A stretch of DNA of 14,800 nucleotides from Hyphomicrobiales bacterium (GTDB taxonomy: Bacteria; Pseudomonadota; Alphaproteobacteria; Rhizobiales; Beijerinckiaceae), in assembly GCA_003567055.1 (NCBI GenBank), contig PXAW01000325.1:1-14800 (forward strand). The letters run 5' to 3'. Positions within the stretch are counted from its first letter, which is position 1; each line of letters starts with the position of its first letter. The position numbers and the translations under genes are program-made. Positions 1 through 6,597 of this stretch are shown here, in pieces. The notes under the pieces were generated by a model. The model saw only the letters and a program-made list of their open reading frames with translations. It was not told the origin of the DNA and ran no database searches.

Positions 1-278
1 ACCCGCTCGCCCGGCACCAGACCGAGCCGGTTCACCAGCACATTCGCGATGCGGTTCACCTTCTCATGCAGATCAGCATAGCGCCATTGCGCCTGCGGCG
101 TGATCAGGCACGGCCTGTCGCCACGCCCCGCGCGGATATGGGCATCGAGGAAGGCGTCGATGCAGTTGAGCCGCTCGGGATATTCGAGCTCGGGCCGGGC
201 GAAGATGAATTCCGGCCAGCTCTCGCGCGGCGGCAGATGGTCCCGCGCAAAACCGTCACGATGCGCAGTGCGGGTCAT
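1..278 (-). CDS. Benzoate/2-aminobenzoate-type CoA ligase, N-terminal part (runs off the left edge)
   Basis: The gene starts at ATG 278-276 and is cut by the window edge after about 92 codons. A good ribosome binding site (AGGAGA) lies about 8 bases upstream. My translation begins MTRTAHRDGFARDHLPPRE and continues with YPERLNC, AGRGDRPCL, YADLHEKVNRIANVL and LGLVPGER. This pattern is typical of the N-terminus of benzoate-CoA and 2-aminobenzoate-CoA ligases of the ANL (AMP-forming) superfamily. Such enzymes adenylate a carboxylate with ATP and then form its CoA thioester in the cytoplasm, the entry step of CoA-dependent aromatic acid degradation. The AMP-binding P-loop and the specificity residues lie outside the window, so the exact acid cannot be read. 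It is the most downstream gene visible in a minus-strand catabolic cluster and is separated from the acyl-CoA dehydrogenase gene by 186 bases of repeat-rich DNA. Confidence 0.88.
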   Translation of the reverse strand, partial: MTRTAHRDGFARDHLPPRESWPEFIFARPELEYPERLNCIDAFLDAHIRAGRGDRPCLITPQAQWRYADLHEKVNRIANVLVNRLGLVPGER

Positions 279-325
279 GGCGCGATCTCCTGATGATTTG
301 CGTGTGTGGGAGGAAATCCAGGCGT

Positions 326-444
326 TCCCCTCTCCCTTGTGGAGAGGGGACAGGGGTGAGGGTGGAAGCACGCCCTTGCCGGAAAGCGCCACGCCCTCCA
401 TCAAGGCCCCTCCCCCCCGGCCCCTCCCCACGAAGGGAGAGGGG
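326..444. repeat. Pair of inverted REP-like GC-rich palindromes
   Basis: The gap between the ligase and acyl-CoA dehydrogenase genes holds two related palindromic units in opposite orientation. Unit A at 326-350 is a hairpin with a 10-bp stem (TCCCCTCTCC / GGAGAGGGGA) and a CTTGT loop. On the minus strand, unit B at 444-421 is CCCCTCTCC, a short loop, then GGGGAGGGG, with one G-U pair; a GGGGGGAGGGG tail extends it to 407. Both start with the same CCCCTCTCCCTT core. This resembles REP/BIME-type intergenic repeats seen in many copies in GC-rich proteobacteria; that comparison is from general knowledge. Short ORFs through the unit encode LTPVPSPQGRGER-like peptides, a familiar spurious translation. 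The hairpins may stabilise or end the acyl-CoA dehydrogenase message. Confidence 0.75.
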
Positions 445-464
445 AGATTGTCCTGCATCACCCA

Positions 465-1628
465 TCATCCACCTCCCGCCGCCTTGAGGGTTTCGCGGGC
501 GATGACGAGTTTCTGGACCTCGCTGGCGCCTTCATAAATCCGCAGCGCCCGCACCTCGCGGTACAATTCCTCGACCTTGACGCCGGAGGTGACGCCGAGG
601 CCGCCGAAGATCTGGACGGCCTTGTCGATCACTGTCTGCGCCGATTCGGTGGCATGGAGCTTGGCCATGGATGCCTCGCGGGTGACGCGGGGAGCACCCT
701 GGTCCTTGGTCCAGGCGGCGCGATAGACGAGCAGCGCGGAAGCGTCGATATCGAGCGCCATCTCGGCGAGTGCGGCCTGGGTCAGCGGCAGATCGCTCAT
801 CGGCGCGCCGAACAGATGCCGCCCGCTCGCCCGCCCGAGCGCCTCGTCGAGGGCGCGCCGCGCCATGCCGAGCGCGGCGGCGCCGACGCTGGCGCGAAAC
901 ACGTCGAGGGTCGCCATGGCCACCTTGAACCCGCCCCCGGCCTCGCCGATGAGGCTGCTCGCCGGCACGCGGCAATTCGCGAAACGGATCCGCGCCAGGG
1001 GATGCGGGGCGATCACGTCGATGCGCTCGGCGATCGCGAGGCCGGGCGTATCCGCATCGACGATGAAGGCGGATATGCCCTTCGCGCCGGGCGCCTCGCC
1101 GGTGCGGGCAAAGACCACGTAGTGATCCGCGATGCCGCCATTGGAAATCCAGGTCTTCTCGCCGTCGATGACGTAGGCGTCATTGCCGTCGGCCCGCGCC
1201 GTCGTCGCCATCGCCGCGACATCGGAACCGGCCTCGGCCTCGGAAAGCGCGAAGGCGGCGATGCGCTTGCCGGCTGCCACCGGGGGCAGGTAATCCGCCT
1301 TCTGCTGCTTCGTGCCGAACAGGCTGATCGGCCCGGTCCCGAGCCCCTGCATGGCGAAGGCGAAATCGGCAAGCCCCGCATGCCAGGCCAGCCGCTCGCG
1401 CGCCAGACACAGGCTGCGCACGTCGAAGCCCTGATCGGCGGACGGTGCGGCGATATCAAGAAACCCCGCCTCGCCCAAAGCCGCGACGAGCTTGCGGCAG
1501 GAGCCGTCGATATCGTGGTGATCGACGAGCCCCGCGACATTGGCCTGCGCCCATTCATCGAGCCGATCGAGCAGCTCGGCATGGCGCGGCGCGAAGAACG
1601 GCCAGGTGATGAAGCTGCGATCAGACAT
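465..1628 (-). CDS. Acyl-CoA dehydrogenase family protein
   Basis: This is a 387-residue FAD-dependent acyl-CoA dehydrogenase of typical family length. It should introduce an alpha,beta double bond into a CoA thioester in the cytoplasm and pass the electrons to electron-transfer flavoprotein. The FAD/substrate signature [15 protein letters not shown] is present, followed by [11 protein letters not shown]. The C-terminal half has QIFGGLGV and the [17 protein letters not shown] block, where Glu366 sits at the usual position of the catalytic base. The start is taken as MSDRSF at 1628 because GGGGAAG lies 7-8 bases upstream. The longer open frame to 1733 only runs into the palindromic repeat. The gene lies between the crotonase gene (194-base gap) and the CoA-ligase gene (186-base gap), both gaps carrying repeats. 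The substrate is probably a cyclic or ring-derived acyl-CoA, judging by the neighbours. Confidence 0.93.
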   Translation of the reverse strand: MSDRSFITWPFFAPRHAELLDRLDEWAQANVAGLVDHHDIDGSCRKLVAALGEAGFLDIAAPSADQGFDVRSLCLARERLAWHAGLADFAFAMQGLGTGPISLFGTKQQKADYLPPVAAGKRIAAFALSEAEAGSDVAAMATTARADGNDAYVIDGEKTWISNGGIADHYVVFARTGEAPGAKGISAFIVDADTPGLAIAERIDVIAPHPLARIRFANCRVPASSLIGEAGGGFKVAMATLDVFRASVGAAALGMARRALDEALGRASGRHLFGAPMSDLPLTQAALAEMALDIDASALLVYRAAWTKDQGAPRVTREASMAKLHATESAQTVIDKAVQIFGGLGVTSGVKVEELYREVRALRIYEGASEVQKLVIARETLKAAGGG

Positions 1629-1648
1629 GGGCGCTTCCCCGGGCGACA

Positions 1649-1786
1649 TCCCTCCCCTCAGGGGAGGGATTGAGGGTGGGGTGATTTCGCGCGAAAGCGC
1701 GAAGGGGCGCCGACATGGAGCGCGGCGGATCATTCCGAGAGCGCGTCGCCGTCACCCCACCCCTACCCCTCCCCTTAGGGGAGGGA
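1649..1786. repeat. Second pair of inverted REP-like palindromes
   Basis: The 194-base gap between the crotonase and acyl-CoA dehydrogenase genes holds two near-identical units of 35-36 bases in opposite orientation. Copy A is at 1649-1684 (plus sense) and copy B at 1786-1752 (minus sense). Each begins TCCCTCCCCT, then one variable base, then AGGGGAGGG, and ends GGTGGGGTGA. Inside each is a hairpin: 1648-1670 has a 10-bp stem with a TCA loop, and 1767-1785 has an 8-bp stem with a TTA loop. The copies differ at a few bases and one indel and are separated by about 67 bases. Head-to-head pairing is the layout of bacterial BIMEs. The core is CCCTCCCC rather than the CCCCTCTCC of the pair at 326-444, so two subfamilies seem present. 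Nothing else gene-like is seen in this gap. Confidence 0.8.
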
Positions 1787-1822
1787 GATTCGGGCGAGTG
1801 CGTCATGGAGGGGGTACCCATC

Positions 1823-2659
1823 TCAATCCCCCTCGAAATTGGGCTGACGCTTCTCGGCGAAGGCCTCGAAGGCGCGGCGGAAATCGTTGGTGGTCATGCA
1901 CAGGGCCTGGGCGACCGCCTCGGCTTCGATCGCTTCCTCGACCGACATGGCCCATTCCATGGCGAGCATGCGCTTGGTCATGGTGTTGGCGTAGTTGGGG
2001 CCGGAGACGATCTCGGCGGCGAGGTCGGCGGCTTCCTTCATCAGCGCATCACCCGCGACGATGCGCGAGAAGAAGCCCCAGGAAACGCCCTCCTCGGCGC
2101 GCATGAAGCGGCCCGTATAGAGCAATTCGCTGGCGCGCCCCTGGCCGATGATCCTCGGCAGGATGGCGCAGGCGCCCATGTCGCAGCCGGCGAGGCCGAC
2201 CTTGTTGAAGAGAAAGGCCACCTTCGCCTTCTCGCCGGCAAGCCGGATGTCGCTCGCCATCGCCATGATCGCCCCGGCCCCGGCGCAGATACCGTCCACG
2301 GCGGCGATGACGGGCTGCGGCGCGGCGCGCATCGCCTTGACGAGCTCGCCGGTCATGCGGGTGAAGGAGGTGAGGTCGCGGGTGTTCATCCGCGTGAGCG
2401 GGCCGATGATCTCGAACACGTCGCCGCCGGAGGAGAAATTGCCGCCGGCGCCGGTGAGGATCACGGCCCCGATCGAATCGTCGTGCCCCAGCGCGTGGAA
2501 GAAATCGGTGAGCTCGCGATAGCTGTCGAAGGTGAGCGGATTCTTCTTCTCGGGCCGGTCGAGGGTCACCGTCGCGATGCCGGCCTCGACGCAGAGGCGG
2601 AAATGGCGCGGCGTATAGCCCGCGACCGGCAGGGTCACAGGATTGGCGTAACGGGTCAT
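1823..2659 (-). CDS. Crotonase-fold (enoyl-CoA hydratase/isomerase family) protein
   Basis: A 278-residue member of the crotonase superfamily, of ordinary length. It should act on a CoA thioester in the cytoplasm. The N-terminal part has [14 protein letters not shown], and the oxyanion-hole segment is [12 protein letters not shown] (about 73-84). The second hole loop is [16 protein letters not shown] (122-137). In enoyl-CoA hydratases this loop reads GxAxGGGxEL and supplies one catalytic Glu; here that place is Ile131. The second Glu, in the PEVxLG motif, aligns with Lys153, while Asp160 follows in LAGCDMG. It therefore lacks both hydratase acids and may be an isomerase, hydrolase or ring-acting enzyme rather than a simple hydratase. 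Its ATG overlaps the MarR stop codon by four bases (ATGA), so the two are translationally coupled. Confidence 0.9.
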   Translation of the reverse strand: MTRYANPVTLPVAGYTPRHFRLCVEAGIATVTLDRPEKKNPLTFDSYRELTDFFHALGHDDSIGAVILTGAGGNFSSGGDVFEIIGPLTRMNTRDLTSFTRMTGELVKAMRAAPQPVIAAVDGICAGAGAIMAMASDIRLAGEKAKVAFLFNKVGLAGCDMGACAILPRIIGQGRASELLYTGRFMRAEEGVSWGFFSRIVAGDALMKEAADLAAEIVSGPNYANTMTKRMLAMEWAMSVEEAIEAEAVAQALCMTTNDFRRAFEAFAEKRQPNFEGD

Positions 2660-3216
2660 GGATTGTCCTCCCGGTCTTCTTCTTCTGGCCGTGCGATCCC
2701 GGCGGAGACGGCGCGGCGGGTCGAGGCCTTGGCCTTGCCGAGCAGCGCCATCAATCCGTCGATCTCGCTTGCATCGAGATCGCCGAAGAAATCCGCGATC
2801 CAGGCCTCGTGCTCGACGGCCATGGCGCGAAACGCTTCCCGCCCCTGCGGCGTCAGCGCCACCAGATGCGAGCGCCGGTCATGCGCGGATTTGCGGCGGC
2901 TCAGATGCCCTGATTCGACGAGGCGCTCCACGAGACCGGTGACATTACCGTTCGACACCATCATGCGCTGGGAGAGTTCCGACAGGGTGAGCCCCTGCGG
3001 CGCCCGGGCGAGCTGCGCCATCAGATCGAAACGCGGCAGCGTCACGTCGAAACGCTCGCGCAGCCGCCGGCGGATTTCACCTTCGATCATGGTCGAGCAG
3101 GTGAGCAGACGCAGCCACAGGCGCAGCTCCGCGGCATGTTCCGCCGGCGCCATGGCCGCGCCCGTCTCGTAATCGAGCACCGGGGGCTCGTCCGCCTGTG
3201 CGAGATTGCGGCTCAT
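2656..3216 (-). CDS. MarR-family transcriptional regulator
   Basis: This 186-residue protein has a MarR-type winged helix-turn-helix, a dimeric DNA-binding fold that often responds to aromatic acids or their CoA esters. The recognition region is [32 protein letters not shown] in sense, followed by the wing motif [13 protein letters not shown], which is highly characteristic of MarR proteins. The start at 3216 (MSRNLAQ) is preferred over the ATG at 3258 because GGAG lies 7 bases upstream and it leaves a 16-base gap after the SDR stop; the longer start would overlap the SDR gene. It is encoded inside the catabolic operon, between the SDR and crotonase genes. It probably represses the divergent promoters at 4025-4374, and therefore itself, until an aromatic acid or acyl-CoA binds. 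The ligand is unknown. Confidence 0.92.
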   Translation of the reverse strand: MSRNLAQADEPPVLDYETGAAMAPAEHAAELRLWLRLLTCSTMIEGEIRRRLRERFDVTLPRFDLMAQLARAPQGLTLSELSQRMMVSNGNVTGLVERLVESGHLSRRKSAHDRRSHLVALTPQGREAFRAMAVEHEAWIADFFGDLDASEIDGLMALLGKAKASTRRAVSAGIARPEEEDREDNP

Positions 3217-3232
3217 GATGAAACTCCGCGCG

Positions 3233-4024
3233 TCATACTTCTCCCCCCGCGATCGCAATCGCCTGTCCCGTCACCGCACCGGCGCCCTCGCCCGCGAGCC
3301 AGAGCGCGGCATCGGCCACCTCGCGCGGCGCGACGAGGCGGCCCTGCGGATTGTGTGCGACGAAATCCGCGAGCGCTTCCTCGTGCGAGCGCCCGGTCTT
3401 GGCCATCACCGCCTCGATGCCGCTCGCGACCATGTCGGTATCGGTGAAGCCGGGGCACAGCGCATTGACGGTGACCCCCTTGCGCGCCGTCTCCAGCGCC
3501 AGCGCCCGCACCAGGCCCAGCGCCGCGTGCTTGGCGGCGCAATAGGCGCTCACATAGGCATAGCCCTTGAGCGCAGCGGTGGAGGCGACGACGATGATGC
3601 GCCCGAAGCCGCGCTCGGCCATCCCCGGCAGGACCGGGTGGATGGCATTGACCACGCCGATCAGATTGACCTCGGTCATGGCGCGAAACTGCGCGGCAGT
3701 GCTGCGCACAAACGGCGCCGTCGTGGCCGCACCGGCATTGGCGACGAGGCAATCGATCGCCCCGCCCGCCTCGCATGCTGCGCGAATCGCCTCCGCCATG
3801 GCCTGTTCGTCCGTGACGTCGGCGCTCATCGCGAAATCGGCCACGCCGGCGGCGAGCGCCTCATCAAGGGCGGCGCGGTCGCGACCCAGAATGCTCACGC
3901 GCATCCCCCGCTCACGGAAGGCCGATGCGACGGCGCGGCCGATGCCGCGTGCACCGCCCGTCACCAGAACATGCCGGACGCTCGTTCCCCGCTCCCCCCG
4001 CTGCGCCGCCGTTTCGGCTCCCAT
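3233..4024 (-). CDS. SDR-family NAD(P)-dependent oxidoreductase
   Basis: This 263-residue classical short-chain dehydrogenase has the Rossmann glycine motif TGGARGIG (22-29), the NAG motif (96-98), and the catalytic Ser148, Tyr161 and Lys165 in S-x12-Y-x3-K spacing. PGFTDTDM (191-198) is the usual post-catalytic segment. In this setting the likely role is a 3-hydroxyacyl-CoA dehydrogenase, oxidising the alcohol made in the beta-oxidation-like part of the pathway; that role is inferred from the neighbours. The start at 4024 follows AGGGG about 6 bases upstream. The codon for Val16, just before RHVLVTGG, is GTC, so a shorter GTG start there is excluded. It is the first gene of the minus-strand catabolic operon, about 75 bases downstream of the predicted transcription start, and is followed after 16 bases by the MarR gene. 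Confidence 0.92.
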   Translation of the reverse strand: MGAETAAQRGERGTSVRHVLVTGGARGIGRAVASAFRERGMRVSILGRDRAALDEALAAGVADFAMSADVTDEQAMAEAIRAACEAGGAIDCLVANAGAATTAPFVRSTAAQFRAMTEVNLIGVVNAIHPVLPGMAERGFGRIIVVASTAALKGYAYVSAYCAAKHAALGLVRALALETARKGVTVNALCPGFTDTDMVASGIEAVMAKTGRSHEEALADFVAHNPQGRLVAPREVADAALWLAGEGAGAVTGQAIAIAGGEV

Positions 4025-4090
4025 CGCGATCCCCTCGTTTGCGCAAGATCGGAAAACCCTCTCGAATACCCTCTTGCGGGATTTCGCCGG

Positions 4091-4110
4091 TTTGTTTTAA
4101 GCTTCAAATA
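4091..4110. promoter_or_regulatory. Candidate MarR operator (imperfect palindrome)
   Basis: TTTG (4091-4094) and CAAA (4105-4108) form an inverted repeat with a 10-base spacer. An overlapping 18-base imperfect palindrome, TGTTTTAAGCTTCAAATA (4093-4110), is centred on AAGCTT with seven of nine half-site positions complementary. Its size and AT-richness suit a MarR dimer. It overlaps the -10 of the minus-strand promoter and a weak plus-strand promoter, so a bound repressor could control both directions. The assignment to this MarR protein is inferred from position only. Confidence 0.35.
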
Positions 4111-4135
4111 TTCAGGTTGCGAGGGGAGCCGTCAA
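4107..4135 (-). promoter_or_regulatory. Candidate sigma-70 promoter of the SDR-MarR-crotonase operon
   Basis: Read on the minus strand, a -35 element TTGACG (4135-4130) is followed by a 17-base spacer and a -10 element AATATT (4112-4107). The -35 matches TTGACA at five of six positions and the -10 matches TATAAT at four of six. Transcription would begin near 4100, giving a leader of about 75 bases to the SDR start at 4024. The -10 overlaps the inverted repeat proposed as a MarR operator. Confidence 0.5.
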
Positions 4136-4374
4136 GCCGCGTCGGAAGCCTTCTTCAAAGGCGAAGCCGGATCAGGGAAAAAAGCAGACACAGCGCCGCC
4201 CATCGGGTGCCCGCGACAAGCGGGCCGAGAGAGGATAAGCCGCGACAGACGGCGGGCAAAGGCGCATCATCCCGGCAAAAATACGCCATGGGGCTTTTCC
4301 GACGCGGCGGCAGCGGTCAAACTGAGGGGAACGGGGCGCAACGACGCCACCGGCATAAATGGGAGATCGGGAGA

Positions 4375-5544
4375 ATGAAGACCATCAAAGTGCTCGCCGG
4401 CGCGACGCTCGCGCTCGGCATGGCGGCGGGTGCCGCCAAGGCAGACGAAGTGCGCATCGGGCTGATGTATACGCTGTCCGGCCCGCCCGCCGCACTCGGC
4501 GAACAGGCCCGCGACGGCTTCCTGCTGGCGGTCGAGAAGCTGGGCGGCCAGCTCGGCGGGCTCGATGCCAACATCTTCATCATCGACGATGAATTGCAGC
4601 CCGATGTCGCGGTCACCCGCGCACGCGGCCTGATCGAACGCGACGACGTGCATTTCGTCGTCGGGCCGATCTTCTCGAACGTGGCGCAGGCGATTCAGCG
4701 TCCGATCGTCGAATCCGACCGGATCCTGATCAGCTCCAATGCCGGACCGTCGGATCTGGCCGGTGAGCAGTGCCATCCGAACTATTTCAACACCTCCTAC
4801 CAGAACGACCAGGTGCACGAGGTGATGGGCGCGGTGGCCGAGCAGCGCGGTTACACCCGCGTCTTCCTGATGGCGCCGAACTACCAGGCGGGCCGCGATT
4901 CCATCTCCGGCTTCAAGCGCCATTTCACCGGCGAGGTCGTCGACGAGGTCTATGTGCCGCTCGGCCAGCTGGACTTCCAGGGCGAGCTCGCGCGCATCTC
5001 GGCGATGCAGCCTGATGCCGTGTTCACCTTCATGCCCGGCGGCATGGGCATCAATCTGGTGCGGCAATATTCGCAGGCCGGCCTGACCGACCGCGTGCCA
5101 TTCCTCTCCGCCTTCACTGTGGACGAGACCAACCTGCCCGCACAGCAGGCCGATGCGCTCGGCATGTATTCCGGCACCACCTGGACGCCGGATATGGACA
5201 CGCCCGGCAATGCGGAATTCGTCGCGGCCTTCGAGGAAGCCTATGGCCGCGTGCCGGCCATGTACGCGATGCAGGCCTATGACACGGCCATGCTGCTCGA
5301 TGCGGCGATCGCCTCGCTCGATGGCGATCTGTCGGATCTCGAAGCCGTGCGCGAAGCCCTGCGCAATGCCGATTTCCAGTCTCTGCGCGGTGAGTTCAGC
5401 TTCAACACCAACCAGCACCCGATCCAGAACTTCGTTCTGGCGCAGGTGAACCAGCGCGAAGACGGTCTGTTCCAGACGGAATATGTCGAGACCATCTTCG
5501 AGAATTACGGCGACGTCTATGCCGAGCTCTGCTCCATGGAGTGA
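4375..5544 (+). CDS. ABC transporter substrate-binding protein (type 1 periplasmic, HAAT family)
   Basis: This 389-residue secreted solute-binding protein belongs to the leucine/amide-binding Peripla_BP_6 type. It captures the substrate in the periplasm and hands it to the permeases encoded downstream. An ATG at 4375 follows GGGAGATCGGGAGA. Residues 1-23 form a signal peptide (MKTIKVLAG, a hydrophobic core, then AKA before DEV). The mature protein opens with VRIGLMYTLSGPPAALGEQARDG, typical of the family. There are only two cysteines, Cys133 (EQCHPNYF) and Cys386 (ELCSME), which could form a disulfide. Neighbours suggest that the ligand is an aromatic or cyclic carboxylate rather than a branched-chain amino acid. 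It is the first gene of the plus-strand operon and is divergent from the catabolic genes; a stable hairpin separates it from the first permease gene. Confidence 0.93.
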   Translation: MKTIKVLAGATLALGMAAGAAKADEVRIGLMYTLSGPPAALGEQARDGFLLAVEKLGGQLGGLDANIFIIDDELQPDVAVTRARGLIERDDVHFVVGPIFSNVAQAIQRPIVESDRILISSNAGPSDLAGEQCHPNYFNTSYQNDQVHEVMGAVAEQRGYTRVFLMAPNYQAGRDSISGFKRHFTGEVVDEVYVPLGQLDFQGELARISAMQPDAVFTFMPGGMGINLVRQYSQAGLTDRVPFLSAFTVDETNLPAQQADALGMYSGTTWTPDMDTPGNAEFVAAFEEAYGRVPAMYAMQAYDTAMLLDAAIASLDGDLSDLEAVREALRNADFQSLRGEFSFNTNQHPIQNFVLAQVNQREDGLFQTEYVETIFENYGDVYAELCSME

Positions 5545-5553
5545 GCGCGAACG

Positions 5554-5598
5554 GGCGGCGGCTGCGCCTTCGGGCCCGGCCGCCGCCGGCTTTGCCGG
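5554..5598 (+). other. Stable stem-loops with UUCG tetraloop between binding-protein and permease genes
   Basis: Ten bases after the binding-protein stop, GGCGGCGGC (5554-5562) pairs perfectly with GCCGCCGCC (5579-5587). The loop contains a further GCC-UUCG-GGC mini-hairpin (5566-5575), a very stable RNA motif. A partly overlapping second hairpin, CCGGC-TTT-GCCGG (5586-5598), follows. There is no T-tract, so full termination is not expected. Such hairpins after binding-protein genes often protect the upstream message from 3' decay or cause partial termination, which would give more binding protein than permease. Confidence 0.6.
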
Positions 5599-5668
5599 GA
5601 TGCGTGCGGCTTTGATGATTTGCCGCGCACGCGCCCCGCTTCCCCCGAAAGCGTGACGGGCCGCCCCC

Positions 5669-6589
5669 ATGTATACGACGCTGATCGCCGTGCAGACTCT
5701 GAACGGGCTGCAACTGGGCATCATCCTTTTTCTGATCGCCGCCGGGCTGACGCTCGTCTTCGGCGTGATGGATTTCATCAATCTCGCGCATGGCGTCCAG
5801 TACATGGTCGGCGCCTATTTCGCCTTCACCTTCACGGCGCTGACGGGCTCGTTCACGCTGGGGCTGCTGCTCGCCCTGCCGGCTGCGCTGATCGTCGGCC
5901 TGATCCTCGAAGTGCTGGTCTTTCGACACCTTTATGACCGCGACCATCTCGAGCAGGTGCTCGCGACTTTCGGCATCATCCTGTTTCTGAACCAGGGGGT
6001 GAAGGTGGTCTGGGGGGCGAGCCCGCTCTACGTGCCGGTGCCGGAACTGCTGCAGGGCTCGATCCAGATCTTCGAGGGCTTCTTCTATCCGATCTACCGG
6101 CTCGCCATCATCGGGGCGGGGCTCGGGGTCGCGGCTTTGCTGTATTTTCTCGTGAGTTACACCCGCGCCGGCATGCTGGTGCGCGCGGGCGCCACCAATG
6201 CGCGGATGGTCTCGGCGCTGGGGATCGATATCCGCCGGCTGTTCATGGTCGTCTTCGGCTTCGGCGCGATGCTCGCGGGCTTTGCCGGGGCGATGGTGGC
6301 GCCGATCCTCTCGGTCGAACCGGGCATGGGCGACAACCTCCTGATCCTCGCCTTCGTGGTGATCGTGATCGGCGGCATCGGCTCGATCCGCGGCGCCTTC
6401 ATCGCCGCCTTGCTGATCGGCCTGGTCGACACGCTCGGGCGCGGCTTCGCCACCGATATCCTGCGCCTCGTCATGGATCCCAGCGCCGCCAGCCAGACCG
6501 GGCGGGCGATCGCGCCGATGCTGATCTACATCCTGATGGCGCTGGTCCTGATCTTCCGCCCCTCGGGGCTGTTCCCGGTCAAGCGGTGA
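5669..6589 (+). CDS. livH: Branched-chain-type ABC transporter permease (LivH family)
   Basis: This 306-residue integral inner-membrane protein is one of the two permeases of a HAAT-type importer. It is almost entirely hydrophobic helices. It has the family opening LNGLQLGIILFLIAAGLTLVFGVMDFINLAHG and the late cytoplasmic loop GATNARMVSALGIDIRRLF, which should contact an ATPase. The C-terminus, LIFRPSGLFPVKR, is the usual LivH ending (FRPxGLFG). The start at 5669 is the first ATG that gives a family-length N-terminus; I saw no strong Shine-Dalgarno sequence there. It lies 124 bases after the binding-protein gene and just ahead of the LivM-type gene. The symbol denotes the family: this LivH is likely to serve an aromatic-acid importer, judging from the divergent catabolic genes. 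Confidence 0.92.
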   Translation: MYTTLIAVQTLNGLQLGIILFLIAAGLTLVFGVMDFINLAHGVQYMVGAYFAFTFTALTGSFTLGLLLALPAALIVGLILEVLVFRHLYDRDHLEQVLATFGIILFLNQGVKVVWGASPLYVPVPELLQGSIQIFEGFFYPIYRLAIIGAGLGVAALLYFLVSYTRAGMLVRAGATNARMVSALGIDIRRLFMVVFGFGAMLAGFAGAMVAPILSVEPGMGDNLLILAFVVIVIGGIGSIRGAFIAALLIGLVDTLGRGFATDILRLVMDPSAASQTGRAIAPMLIYILMALVLIFRPSGLFPVKR

Positions 6590-6597
6590 GGCACCCC

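Larger units (their letters stand above)
4025..4374. other. Divergent intergenic control region
   Basis: This 350-base gene-free stretch separates the minus-strand catabolic operon from the plus-strand transporter operon. Long open frames cross it, but none has credible coding character. An AT-rich island (about 4091-4112, with TTTGTTTTAAGC followed by TTCAAATATT) stands out in otherwise GC-rich DNA. It holds the promoter and operator candidates listed separately. The transporter side has an untranslated leader of up to about 250 bases, in which I see no riboswitch or convincing terminator. A plus-strand promoter TTGCGG (4074-4079), 18 bases, TAAGCT (4098-4103) is possible but weak. Confidence 0.7.

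Noticed and set aside
256-487. Short open frames in both strands encoding Pro/Arg-rich LTPVPSPQGRGER-like peptides
   Set aside because: They are translations of the palindromic repeats at 326-444 and have no ribosome binding site or family resemblance.
1715-3172. Long plus-strand open frame (485 codons) opposite the crotonase and MarR genes
   Set aside because: It is a GC-rich shadow frame: low-complexity Arg/Gly/His-rich composition, and the opposite strand holds clear conserved enzymes.
3206-4378. Plus-strand open frame of 390 codons across the SDR gene and the divergent control region
   Set aside because: It is antisense to a well-supported SDR gene, with no recognisable domain and no sensible start.
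4267-5805. Minus-strand open frame of 512 codons opposite the binding-protein gene
   Set aside because: The plus strand encodes an intact signal-peptide-bearing binding protein; the reverse frame is His/Arg/Asp-rich shadow sequence.
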